Source: Mesorhabditis belari
Lineage: Eukaryota; Nematoda; Chromadorea; Rhabditida; Rhabditidae
NCBI GenBank assembly: GCA_958450365.1
Contig: CAUEEP010000928.1
Location: 1,700,001 to 1,764,000, forward strand
Length of the DNA stretch: 64,000 nt
Reading direction: 5' to 3'
Shown here: positions 42,801 to 57,300 of the stretch, piece after piece
Layout of the letters: every line of letters starts with the position of its first letter
Numbering within the stretch: the stretch's first letter is position 1
The notes under the pieces: generated by a model
Databases searched by the model: none
Told to the model about the DNA's origin: nothing
Seen by the model: the letters and a program-made list of their open reading frames with translations, nothing else
Position numbers and translations under genes: made by a program

Positions 42801-45340
42801 CGCGATGCTCCGGCCGTCATTATGGGGGTGGGGTACTATTACAGTATTTACGGTACTCTTCGTGTCTGCACTTTTAAATCCTGAAAAGTGAAGTTATAGT
42901 GTTTTGTGTGTTAAAAGATAAAATGGGAAAAAGATACCAGTGTTTTTGAATATACAGCCGTTTCAAATCAAGTAACCCATCCGAAAAATCTCTTTTCGAA
43001 TTGTACTATGATTCAGAAACTTTAAATGATTCAAATAAACGAATTACACAAAAGAAAAATCGTTTATATGGCATTCATATATGAAATAAACCCTAGAAAT
43101 CCCCTTGTGTGAGCATACCAACACATCAGCACGTGGGCAACTCAATGCCGAGCCGTCTGTCGGATAAAGCAGAAAGGTTCTACTCATTATAAACTGGTGT
43201 TTATGAAAGAGAGATAAAAATGGGTCACTTGATGTGAAACGCACTGTATAGCTGTACTGTAGCTGTACTGTAGCTGTACTGTAGCTGTACTGTAGCTGTA
43301 CTGTAGCTGTACTGCAGCTGTACTGTAGCTGTACTGCAGCTGTACTGTAGCTGTACTGTAGCTAGCTGTACTGAATAGCTGTACTGAATAGCTGTACTGT
43401 CTAGCTGTACTGTCTAGCTGTACTGTCTAGCTGTACTGTATAGCAAGCCCGTTTTTAGGTGAAACTCTGAGCTGGCTGTACTCTGAAGGCTGAACTCCCC
43501 ATCGGGGATCCCCCTAGCTGCATACCAGTTTCCTTCTCCTTGAACGCTCAGCCAGTTCCACCCTTTCTCCTCCATTCTCCTTTGTATTCCTTTAATCTAC
43601 CGGAAATCTCAAATCTCAACTTTTTTAAAACATTATTTCTTGTCTCAAATCGGCAAAGCTGTCTACTTTTTAACGAAATCCATCCTTTTCTACAATAAGC
43701 TTCTCCGCAAATCGCTTCTACGCTTACTACTCGTTTGTATTTTTCGGTGAGCGTAAAACGAATAGAAATTTCATTTTAGTTTCATTTCATTTTTCGATTC
43801 AAATTTTCCGAAAATCTTTTAACTAAATAGGGCATATCTCGGCATGAGTTCATTCAAAAAAGACGAAAATGACGCGATTCGATTCGCCTCATTCTCCTCT
43901 ACAAGAATAGTTGCAAATTGGATTATTAACAGGTTCAGGGAAAAGAGAATAAAGGTGATTCTCCTTCAGGAAATCTCCATCATTAACTGAACCTTATCTT
44001 TTCCCCTTTCCATTAGTCTCTTTCACTTCTTTTTTACTCTTCTTCATTCATTTCATCCATTTCTTTATCTTCATCCATTTCTTCACCATTCATTTTCTCC
44101 TTTTCAGGGTATGCAAATCGATCATCTCTTCTTCACATTTCATTTCTTTCATTTATTAATCTTCTTCACTCTTTTCTATCAAACAACAGCTCAATTCGAC
44201 CCCGATTGTAAATGGAGAGACAATGTCACTTGTGAGTTGAAGTTGAATCTAAAACATCAAGATGATCAGATCAGATCAGATCAAGATGATCAGATCAAGG
44301 ATCAGATCAAGGATCAGATCAGACAGATCAAGATGATCAGATCAAGATGATCAGATCAAGATGATCAGATCAAGATGATCAGATCAAGGATCAGATCAAG
44401 ATGATCAGATCAAGATGATCAGATCAAGATGATCAGATCAAGATGTTCAGATCAGATCAAGATGATCAATCTAGCTTAATCCAAGAAAAGTTTCAAGAAT
44501 TTTCAAGTGTTTTCTTTTGACCATTCGATTATTGTTATTCATCGTCGCTCATCCATTTCCTATTCATCCATTTCCCCATTCTCTTTCCTCTCCAAAGCCT
44601 TCCGGTCAGTCATTTTTGAGAGATTCTCTCAGAAAAAAAGAAAAGAATTTGCCTGAACTGGATTGTGAAGAGAAAATTGAGGAAGAATTTGGTGAAAAGG
44701 AGAGCGAAAAGCGGGCAAACATGCGAGTGATTGTTTGTGTTTGTTTGTGAATCTCTTTTCAAAGAGATCGAGTCGATCCATTTAAAGAAAGAGATTCTCC
44801 ATTTACACCATTCACTCACCACAACACATCAACACATCAACAATTTCTAAAGATAAAAAGAGAATAAAATTGAATAGAAAAAGTAGACAAGATCTCTAGC
44901 AAAAAGCTACAGACAAAAAGCTTCTTCTCAAGTTGATCAAAAGTCATTAAGTCATTAAAAAGTCATCAAAATTTGCTTGAAAATGTAAAACTCTTTCATT
45001 TCAGCAGTCGACGAAATCGCTCACCACAAATATCAAGTACTCGAGGATTGTTTATATTATAAATTGAGTCGAGATGCGGATAAGTTACAAAGTAAGCAAT
45101 TTGAGCAATCACAAATCACCACTATTTTTAGATAAAGGCAACGCTTTGATGCTATTGCCACCAACAGTGGCTGCTGGGGAAACCCTCGATTTGGAAGTGA
45201 TGGATGTAGTGCTAAGACAATTGTGGATTGTAAGGAAAACGAAATGAGCAGTGATTTCTAAAAGGAAAACTTTAGAATGAGGTATTCAAGGAAATGAATA
45301 TGAATGGGTTTATCAATTTGGTGGGTTTTTCATTGGATCT

Positions 45341-45371
<31 letters not shown>

Positions 45372-48300
45372 ATTTATTGCCTTTAATTTAATTTAATTCA
45401 TTGATTAATTTAGTCATGGAAAGATCGTCGTCTTCGATGGGATCTCGGGGATTATAAAACCGATAATTTGAATATCAAAAGCTTTGGGAAGATCTGGGTG
45501 CCGGATATCAATTCGGAGAAGTGAGTTGAGAAAAGCATTGAAAAGCAAAAGCTTTTGTGTCATAGCAATGATATTTGAGGCTTTAAATTGAACGTATGAG
45601 AAAATAAACCTCAAAACGGGTGACCATTCGGATATATAATGTTCGTCAACGTAAAGCCTTTTCCCTTCAACTAAAAGTCGTTTTTAGAAACAAAAGACTT
45701 TTTTTACGTCAAAAGCTGACGAGCGTCCAATTTAAGAAGAAAAAAAAGAACTGAGGAAAATTGAGCAGCTTTTCTTTCTTCTTTCAGTTCTTTTCTTTCA
45801 GTTCTTTCTTTTAGTTTCATTCATTTCTCTTCAAAAATTCCTCATTTCAATTAGAGAATCTATTTATGTAATGCTATTTTAGGCTTTAAATTGAACGTAT
45901 GAGAAAATAAACCTCAAAACGGGTGACCATTCGGATATATAATGTTCGTCAACGTAAAGCCTTTTCCCTTCAACTAAAAGTGGTCTTGTTCTCGGTCCAT
46001 CGGGACGAGTGAAATCAATGTTCACATCGATTGTTGGAGCACCGGCTGAAAAATTGCCATCTTTGGTAGAATTGAATTACAATACGAGTAGAATTGGCTA
46101 ACGAGAGTTAACGAGAGTTCACGAGACAAATAGTGCTAGATCAAGCTAGATCAAGCGCAACTTCATGCGCTTCAGTTAGCCTCTAGAGTATTGGATTCTA
46201 ATAAACTTTGCCATGCCCCTTACCCCAAACGGGGATGCCAGATCACGAGCGATTGTGCTCGTGCACAAAGAACCCCTCGTCATTTAACGTTTTTGTCGTT
46301 TTTGTCGACTTTTTTCCCAACTTTCAGATATCAAACAGCTTCATCGAGCAGCGATTACACAGCCTATCAAGGAATAAATGCAAAATACACAGGAAATCTC
46401 ACTGCTCGCTTGGAATTCCGTATGCAAGCCGAATGTGAAGTCGATTATTCGGATTTCCCGAATGTTTGTCGAGTTTTTAAGAAAATCTAGCTTATTTATT
46501 ATCTACATTCACCTACCGTAAATACTGTAATAGTACCCGCACCCCCATAATGACGGTGCGGAGCGTTGCGTAATCTAGCTTTGGACGAGTTTTTCTCGAC
46601 ATTGGTTTATGCTACAATGCGCGCTTTGGTATCAAAAAATAGCCCTGAAATTCAGGGCTATTTTTTGATACCAAAAACGCATTTTTTGAAATTACGGGCG
46701 CTTTGAAAAAAATGAAATACTAAAAAACTTTTGCGACTACGCGACTGTACGAAGGGGGTGGGGTACTCTATTACAGTATTTACGGTAGCTTATTTATTCT
46801 CTGCATTCACCTATATTCTATTCTAAATCATTCTAAATCATCAATCATTTCCAGGATATCAAACATTGTTGTTTCAATCTTCGATCAACTCTCTTCAAAT
46901 ATTATATCAAATACTTTTTGATTGGAGCTCAAAGTGAGTCGATGAAACTTTCGATGAAACTTCAAGATTTCAATTTCAGATGGCTTAAACGTGGAGAATT
47001 TACGCTCAAATTGGCACATCGTTGACTCGTGGGTGAAAAAAACGAATCAAGATGGGGATATTAAGTGAGTAAATAATCCAATCTTCGAATCCAAACAAAG
47101 TCCATCAAAAAATTTCATCCTTTCCAGAGCCGAACAACTCGAGATTTGTGTGACAGCAAGGCGAAAATCGTCGACTCTTTCAATCGAATTGCTCATTCCA
47201 GTCACCGTTTCAGCTCTCCTTTTAATCATCGCTCCATTCTTTGGGAAATTCAAAGAACAAGTTTGTTTTTTTTTGGAAAAAGAAAAACGATCAAATCAAT
47301 GAATAAATCAATTTCAATAGGTGAATGTGAAAATGTTCTCGCTTCTCATTCAATTTCTCGCTTTTCAACTCCTCGTCAATAAAACTCCGCAAGTCGGATT
47401 CGGGGAACATGTGCCGAAAATTTGTAAATAATTTGTAAATACAATTCTAGCTTTGTAACTAGAATAAAGATCGATTTACTTTGACCTAATTCCATTTTCA
47501 GATCTCTTTTATGCATTCACTTTATCAATGACAGTCATTTCACTCATTCTCACCGTCATCATTGCCGCTGTCGGGAGAGTGCAAAGGAAAGTGCCACCGG
47601 GTGAGTGAAAAGAGATTGAAGATGTAAGATTAGAAAATTCTAATATCTAATATCTAATCTTTATCTTTATCTTTCAATATCAAGCTATTCAGCTCACCGA
47701 TATACCCTTCTTGCAAATGTTCTCAACGCGAATATCTGTTGTGGAATGGAAGAAACGCCGAACACTGATGGAACATCCAAGGTTACAAAGTTACTTTAAC
47801 ACTGTAACACATTTGTCCATACTTTTGTCAGCTTTTGAGCTAAAAATTAATACCAAGGAGTTTTGCAGTCTGTTATTAGTCAATAATCAGAATCTGTTAT
47901 TAGTCAGTAATCAGAATCTGTTATTAGTCGTAACAGAACTGATAGTCAGAATCAGAATCTGTATTAGTCAGTAATCAGAATCTGTTATTAGTCAATAATC
48001 AGAATCTGTTATTAGTCAATAATCAGAATCTGTTATTAGTCAATAATCAGAATCTGTTATTAGTCAGTAATCAGAATCTGTTATTAGTCAATAATCAGAA
48101 TCTGTTGTTAGTCAGTAATCAGAATCTGTTATTAGTCAATAATCAGAATCTGTTATTAGTCAATAATCAGAATCTGTTATTAGTCAATAATCAGAATCTG
48201 TTACTATTCAATAATCAGAATCTGTTATTAGTTTACTTGCGACCCTTTTTCTCGAGAAAATCCTGGGTTGACGCTTTAAAGCGTGGTAAAACTACCGTAC

Positions 48301-51300
48301 CCCTAATTTGCAGGTATAAAAGAAAGCGCGCAATTTCGTTCTTGTTCTTCATTTCATACTTGCGACCTTTTTCCGAGCAAAGCTTTTCGCTAAGCAAAAA
48401 AAATGAAATGAAGAATAAGGATGAAATTGCGCGCTTTCTTTTATACTTGCAAATTGGGGTACGGTAAGTTTTACCACGCTTTAAAGCGCCAACCCAGGAT
48501 TTTCTCGTACCCCTCCTAACTTGCATGTATATGTCGCAGCCGATTAAGGATTTCAGCCGAAGAAGTCTCAGACTCTCGGCTACCGATAAGTCTCAAATTT
48601 TTCGCTAGCGAAACCTTCTTCGGCTAGCCGATTAAGTCTCAGACTTCTTCGGAAATCTTCTTCAACAGAAATTAGTGTAGCTTAAACAAAAAATGCACAG
48701 TAACAAAAAGAAAAAAGGTTGAAATAAGGGGTTATGTTCGATTATAAACAGATTAGTGGTAAATAAGTTTTATCGATGATCCAACAAAGGGGCAAATTGA
48801 CTTACAAAAACAAACAATTCTATTTCAAATAAATGACGAATCAGATGAAAATGGCGAAAGGGCCCTTCATAGCCTTTGGTTACAGATCAAAAATGCGCAC
48901 CAGAATGCGTTTTTAGCTTTAGCGCCTTTTAGAGAGCTTGAGTTTGTGGTATTGACTTCGGTCAATACATAACTCAAGATTTCATGTTTGAGACTTAATC
49001 GGCTAGCCGAGAGTTTGAGACTTAATCGGCTAGCCGAAGAGTCTGGATTCTTCGGGAAATCCTTATCGTGCGACATATAAAACATAGTGCGGTACTAACA
49101 AACTTCGGGCGGGGGCACTTTGATTCGACTTGGTCAGACCCTGATTCTTTTTTCTAGTCTTGTTTTGCATTTTCTTGGGTAATCAAATACGCTTAATCGA
49201 TTGACGATACTTTTAGAATATTTTGAAAAAGTTATCACTTTGTATTTGGCCCCTCCCTCCATTTTTAGGCTTAACAACACTGCAGAGGCAAAATTCCAGC
49301 TAGCTTATCAAAATATCAATAAAAATTGTTCAGAAGTTCCTAAAAATATTATCGATAGATTCATCATGCTTGATTACCCCAGAAAAAGTAAAATAACGTT
49401 CGTAAAACAGTCAAAAAACATAATCTGATCAAATCGGATCAAAGTGCCCCCCCCGAAGTTTATTAGTACCGTTAGTGCGATTAAAAAGTCACAAAAACAA
49501 AGCTTCCGCCATAGAAAATGATAAAAACCACTTAACTTAAAATTCGTTGGCATTAAGTTCGTAGAGCAGATCGTCAGGAAGCAAGTGAGTCTAAAAAAAC
49601 TCTACAAACAAAAGCTTCCGCCACAGAAAATGCTGTTAAAAACGTAACTTCGCTTTATCCTCTTTGTTTTCCGCAAAAACAAAAGTGACCACAAAAGAGA
49701 AATCCAATCAGAATAAAATGAAATGAACAAGGGAGTGGGACAAATGCGACCTTTTTTTGCGCACCCGGACACTTGCGCACCTTTTTTTCCACACCTTGCC
49801 CATTAGCGCAACTTTTTTCGCGTTTTAAAAAAGCTCTAAAAAGCTAATATAGCTAATAACCAATTTCTATTCCAAAAGTTCTTTTTCTAGGTAATTTTAG
49901 GGCGTAGAATCGAAATTTTGGCATATCAGAGCTTGTGGAAACAAACGGACGGAGTTATACAAAGAGAAAAATCAACAATTTTCTGTAAATTGACCTAGCC
50001 GTATTGTCTTTCAAATTGGTTCCACAAGCTCTGATATGTCAAAATTTGAATTCGACACCCTCAAATTACCTAGAAAAACAACTTTTGGAATAGAAATTGG
50101 TTAATATTAGCTTTTAGAGCTTTTTTAAAACGCGAAAAAAGGTGCGCTAATGGGCTAAGTGCGGAAAAAAAGGTGCGCAAATGTCCGGGTGCAAAAAAAA
50201 AAGGCAGCATCTGTCCCACTCCCAAAAAAAATGAAATTTCGCGCTGTCTTTTACAGGAGGGATACGGTAGTTTTACCACACTTTAAAGTGTCAACCCAGG
50301 ATTTTCTCGGAAAAAGGTCGCAAGTATTAGTTTTTGATAAATAGTTTTTTTTCGAGTCAATACGAGCATCGTAAAACTCTTCAAAAACTTGGGCAATTAA
50401 ACCAGATGATCCAAAAATAGAGAAAACTTTTTGCAACCTAATAACGTATTCAAAATCCTCACTCTCGAAATCCCTAGAGGTAAATTTTCAGCACAACCAC
50501 CTCGTAGAAAGGCAAAATATCACGTGTGATCCATATTGTCACAAATTTGTTAAAAATTTGATATAAAGTGTAAAACTAATAGCCAAGTAGATAAAAATAA
50601 GCAAAATAAGCAAATATAAATAAGCATAAATAAGCATAAATAATTCTAGGATTCCTCATCCGATTGGCTGCAAATTCATGTGGCTGTGAACAATTTGATC
50701 TCCCTCCTTGTCCTCATCATTTACGTCATCGGCGCCATTGTGATCATCTTTTGATAGAGATTTTCTTGATTTTTTTGGTTCTTTATCTTTCTCATATCTA
50801 GTCTTGTCAAATTTCCCATTCATTTCATCCATTTTCGGGCTTTCAATCAAGTGCTTTAGTTTTCAACGAATGCCTTTTTCAACGAATGCCTTTATTTCAA
50901 CGAAAAAAACGCGTTTTTCATTTTTTTTGTGATCACCGAGTGCTTTTTTTACGTTTCATTTAGGTAATTTTGTATATATTTTGTAAATAAATCTTATAAA
51001 CAGGGAAATTCATTAAATCTACGATAAAAAAAACAGTCAGCTCAGTCAGCTTGACCATTTATTTCCTCTTCTAAAAAGGGATTTTGTTTAAAAATAGCTT
51101 TAAATTCAAAGTTTTTTTCAAAATAAACCACTCCCTGTTGCCGAATTCATCTCAATTATGTTCTTTTATCTCACTAACAACCAGAAGAATTGCTGATGGC
51201 AAGTAGTTGAGAGAGGAAAAGGCAATTCCCCCAGACAACTACCGGAAATAATCGGGAAATTATTGAGTAGCAGATGTAGCAGAAATACATTGAAAAAGCA

Positions 51301-54300
51301 CAGTGATTGAGTGAAACAACATTCATTCATTCAATCATTCAATCATTCAATCATCCTCCAATCATTCATTCATCCAATCATTCATCCAATCATTCAATCA
51401 TCCAAATGTCCACATTGAAGCCACTCGAATTCGCCTTCGAGACGCTATGTTGCCCCGTTTGTGCGACTACTTGTAAGTTTTTAGTGCTTTTAAATCTATT
51501 TTTTTTAATGTTTTATGTTTTAAAATTAAAATTAATACAGTGTTTTAAGGTGTTTTTAGTGTTTTTAAAATCTATGTTTTGAACTTTTCCATCAAAAGCC
51601 ATCATTTTAGATTCAACCCAACCGGAGAGCTCGAATTACCCGTTGATGTTGAGTTGCGGTTTCCCGATGTGCTCTTTCTGTTTTGGACGAGAGCAGGAGA
51701 AAGTGATGGGAACTGAGGAGGAAAATGATGGAAATGAAATGATCGATTTCATTCACACTCAACAATGCCCACAGCCACCCATTCAATGCTTTGAGACTTC
51801 ACAATCTGCTACAATTGTCACTGGTGAGTTTCTTTTATAAATTTAACACTCAATTTGCTGGAGTTGATTCATGAGGTCTGAAATAATTCAATAAATGATT
51901 ACTGAGCTTGTAGTGTTTATAATCTTTGAGTGTTTATAATCTTTGAGTATTTATAATCTTTGAGTATTTATAATCTTTGAGTAGTTATAATCTTTGAGTG
52001 TTTATAATCTTTGAGTATTTATAATCTTTAAGTATTTATAATCTTTGAGTGTTTATAATCTTTGAGTGTTTATAATCTTTGAGTGTTTATAATCTTTGAG
52101 TGTTATATCTTGGTTTTAATTTTGTTTTATAATCTTTAGTTATTTTGAGTGTTTATAATCTTTGAGTATTTATAATCTTTGAGTATTTATAATCTTTGAG
52201 TATTTATAATATCGATTTGACAAAGGAAATCACATTAATGCTTGAAAAAGAAATGAAAGACTTTGTGATCTTTGTGATCGCAATCTTTTATGAATTTTCT
52301 TTTAGATCTGATCGCCGATTTGATGGAATTCAGTCTAATCGGTGCCCCGGGGGCTAAACCGACGGCAAATGATTTAACATCGCTCATTTGCCCGGATTGT
52401 CTTTGTTCATGTAAGTGCTTTGGTGAAATATTAAGTCAAACTTTTGTCAAATCTTCTTAAGAATCTTCTTAAGAAATTTTTGTATAATAGAATGTGTCCC
52501 TTTTTTTTTGTCTTTACACATCAAATTTTTAGTTGACAGCGAATCAATGGGCCCATCGATGCCGCAAATTCTGGAGTGCGCGCACGCGGTTTGCGGGGAT
52601 TGTATGATGAGAAAGAAATTTCAAAAGTGAGTAGCCTTTTTCTTCATCTCTATATATTTTTGTGTATTTCAGGAAAACAAAATCGTATCCTTTTTTCGTT
52701 TACGAGTACAAATGCACAAAATGCGGCCAATCGAGTCCATCAAATGGACCAGCGAAAGCACAAAAGAGGAATTTTCTCACAGGTGGCTAGTGAAAATGCT
52801 TAGAAATGCTTTTTTTTCATTAGATTTTTTTAATTAATAAGCAAATTTAGAGTTTCTGTTGGAATTGAGTGGACCAAGGACGAGAAATGTGTCAGAATGT
52901 AGTCAAGGGACAACAACAACTGGATCGTCGATTCAATCCGATGATCGGGTATCGAAATTTCATCTAACTGAGCTATTTTAGTGTAAACAATCAAATACTT
53001 TATCAAATCAAATATCAAATACCTCTTTCTGTACTTGAAATCGGCGCTAACTTGTTTAAAATTCTTTTAAATTTCGAAGCTTAAATTGAATTCAAAATTT
53101 TGGCTAATAAAATTGCATTGAAACTTTAGGCAATCGCTTTCCATCGAACTCCATCGTTCACTCAATTCACCGATGGATTAGATACCCAAATGATCTCACC
53201 ATTCTCATCTCATCATTCACTTCCACTTCCAAGAACGTCATCCAAATTGAAATCTATGAAAAAGATGATCACACCACAAATGGAGGATTTCTATCGAAAA
53301 TTGGAACGACAAAAAGAGGTTTGTTCAGAGAAAATTTAGACAAATTAGACAAATTAGACAAATTAGACAAATTGCTTTCAAATTGACAAATTTCTCAACT
53401 TTTAGATGGATCAAGTATTGAGTAAACAGAAAAAACGACAAATGGCTGAATTCATCGAATTGCAAAATTGGCGTGAACAGCAACAAAGAGAGAAAAACGA
53501 GTTGAAACGAGAGGAACGAAAAATGAAAGAACAACGGCAACGAGTCAGAGAGGAAATGAAAGCAATCGGTGAGGAAAAAAAAGGGATTCGAAGCTGTACT
53601 TTGACCTAAAACTGTCAACACACCTTTTCTTATGCACTTCTTTACACATTGGCTGAATTTAGCATTAGCAATTTAGCTTTTTAAAGTCCGATTGGGCTGA
53701 AAATTTGCACCTAGGATTTTCGAGGATGATGAATTCGAATCTGTTATTAGATTGCAACGTTTTCTCTATTAAGAAAACTTTTTTGGAAACTTTGTTTTAT
53801 AGAAAAGATCTAATTAAAGTGGTTTTAGGCGAAGAATGGAATCAAATCGGCGAAGAAAGGCGAATGTTGGAGAGAGAAAGGAAATGGATGCACGATCAGA
53901 AGGCAAAAGCTGAACAACAAAGACAAAAGTTCGTTTGGGATATGGTTTTGATTTGGAAGAAAGTTAAAGAAAAAAGATTTATATGATAGTTAAAGAAAAT
54001 AGCCTTCATTTCACATGATAAAGTTGTTATTTTTAGACTTTCCGCGATGTTGTCAATTCACGAAGAACAACAAGAGAAACTCCATCAGCTAATCATTGAA
54101 CAACATCACCTTGTTGAGGAAAGATTGAAGAATTTGGAGATCAAAAAGAAACAGTTACAGGTTAGAAAATAATTTTTAGTAAAATAAAAATTGAAAAATC
54201 GATTTTTAGGACTCAGAATCTCTCGTCGATCAACTCGAGAAGCTTAGCTGCAAAGGATCGATGGTGAGTTGTAGAAATTTGATAAAATAAACCAAAAACT

Positions 54301-57300
54301 ATTGATTATTTGTTTTTGATAACTTAATATCATTTAATTTTTATTAATATGTTCTTTTCTAGGAATCGCTGTCTCAATCAATTCTTCAAGATCTCCCGGA
54401 CAGTCCCCCGTTTGGACTTCCATTAGAATTGTGGACGGTAAGGGTTTCTTTTTCTAAATTCTGATGAATTTTAATTAATAAAGTTTCCTAATTTTAGAAT
54501 TATAATCAATAAATTTCAGAATTTCGACGTCGCTTCATGGGGTCGCGGAGTGACGGAGAGTGATTTAGTGGGAAGGATTTTAGTCCGAGAAAAGGTCGAT
54601 GGGGCAACACTCACGTGCATTTCACTACAAGAGATCAAGTTTGTTCATTTTTCAAATTAACAAAAGCATATTATCGATCTTATAAACCATTGAACTCGTA
54701 TTTTAAAAGAATGACTTTATTTAGCTGAATTTTACAGGCATACTTTAGTGGGACGAGAGATCTCTATGAGTAAAGTCACAGCTTTAGATGATAAATAATA
54801 ATAATATTTGGATCAACAAGCTTATTTCTTCTTCTCGGGTTCTCCTCAGAAATCCGGGCTCTTTAATTGTGCAAAATTTTGCAGAATATGAATGCAAAAA
54901 AGAATCAAATTGACTTTGGGTTTTGAATAGCTTTTTTGAATAGCTTTTTCACAATAAAAAGATCTGAATTTCTGAGAGGAATCACTTGTTATCCAATTCA
55001 ATTCTAAACAATTTCAATTATTCCAGAGATGATCTCAAAATCCCGCTCGGTGACGCGAAAAAGTTGTGGACGGCAAAGGAGAAATTGGAGATGAAAAAAA
55101 TGGAGCAATCAATCGGTGATTTACTTTGAAATTATATATTATATATTATTATATACCGTAAATACTGTGATAGTACCCCACTCCTCTCGTACAGTCGCGT
55201 AGTCGCAAAAGTTTTTTAGTATTTCATTTTTTGCAAAGCACCCGTACTTTCAAAAAATGCGTCTTTGGTATCAAAAAATAGCTGAAATTCAGGGCTATTT
55301 TTTGATATCTAAGCGCGCATTGTAGCATAAACCAGTGTCGAGAAAAACGCGTTCAAAGCTTGACTACGCAACACTCCGCACCGTCATTATGGGGCTGGGG
55401 TACTAATTACAGTATTTACGGTATATTATTTATATATTATTTCCCAATTTCTAACCATTAATTTCAGAAATAAAAGCCGAAATGACGGATGAATTGCTAG
55501 TGATCGATCAAATGGAACAAAAAACATCGAATGGACCGATCAATTGGTGCAGAAATAGTTTGAGGAAAAGTTTAATGAGGAAGAAAAAGGCGAACTCGTG
55601 AAAGGTTTAAGTAAATTATATTGTTTTGTTTTTTTTTTAAAGATTTCCATGTATTTTTTTTCACCTTTTACTCGTCACATTTCTCTGGTCATTTATATTT
55701 GTTAAAATTTTCTTTTTTTTTTTGTTAACTGTGTGTGTGTGTTTGATAAATATTAAGAATTTTTTTGAGAAATTCAAAGCAAAATTCAATCACATAAAGT
55801 CAGAAATTGAAATAACTAGGGAAATTTTGGTAACATACAGTGCGTAACAAAATGATAGATCCACCTTGATTTAACAGCTTTATTTTATAATTTTAACTAA
55901 TAAACTCAACAAAAACCTGCAACAAAAGATAACGTTAGTATTTCATCGATTTTCCGCCATTTTTGATAAGCATATTCATTCGCTTTGGCATTGCCTCGAC
56001 GAGCACATCAATCTGAACTCTTCCGATTCAATTCCAGATTCCTTATAAAAGTCTGATTGTCATCTGCCATTATCTTGTGTAAGACAGAGACGCGACTGAG
56101 ACGCGACAGAGACGCGACTGAGACGCGACTGAGACGCGACTGAGACGCGACAGAGACGCGACAGAGACGCGACAGAGACGCGACAGAGACGCGACAGAGA
56201 CGCGACAGAGACGCGACAGAGACGCGACAGAGACGCGACAGAGACGCGACAGAGACGCGACAGAGACGCGACAGAGAGAGATCTATCGAAATCTCAATTT
56301 TTTTAGCCCACTCGAACAGATTTTCGTCAAGAATTTTTGATTCAAATTTGTAGAAAAGTATTTAAGGACCATTATGGTACCACATGTGGGCTGATCCGAA
56401 CATTTTTGATCGAGCTACAGCGTTTTAAATTTCAGGAGACAAAAATTTAACCTTATACTGTGTTAAAAGGGTTACTTTCTGGTATGCTGGCTTCACGCGC
56501 TTGTAGCTCGGTCAAAAATGTTCGGATCAGCCCACATGTGGTAGAGATGAAATAACAGTTTGATGCAAATTGATTTAAAACTAAATTTTGAACTTGTTTT
56601 TGGTCAAAACTTGAATTTTTATTCAAAATTTCTAGTTCCTGGGGCGAAAAACATGGTCGATCTATCATTTTGTTACGCACTGTAATTTTTTGCTAAGGTT
56701 TTTACTCCCTTTCTGCTTCTCTCCCTTCAAGAAGATGACATTTTGAGTGTACATTTGCGTAGTCATTAACTGTTTTACTGATAATTGTAACTGTTTTATG
56801 TAAATTCAATGATAAAACTAAACTATTAGGTTGATGCATAAGTCTTTTCGTTTTTTTCGTACTTCTGTTAAAAAGTAACAAATTCACCAATTAATCTATA
56901 GTTTGCTCTATAAAAAAAGTGTTTTTTTGTTCAATTTGCATCTTTTTAAATGAATTTCGGTTCACTTTCAAGCAAATTCGAGAGTGAAAAACGCCTTTTT
57001 CGTAAAAATCTATAAAAAACTCTACGGAAAAATTGGCTGAATGAATTTCTCTGAAATTTTGGCGAAATATCAAACGTTTTGTTTTCTCTATCTTTTATCT
57101 ATTGACACGAAGATAGGTTTTCTTTAGCTAGGAGCACGTGTGGCTGACTGGTTAAGTGTCTTTTATCTTAATCGGAAGGTCGAGGGTTCGAACCCCACAT
57201 GCGACATGGTCACCCCCTTCGGATTTCCTTTCCCTTCGGGTTGAGAGGTTTTCTGGAGGGCAGTCTGGTGGTTGTGGCCCCAGTTCTTTAAAGTGACAAG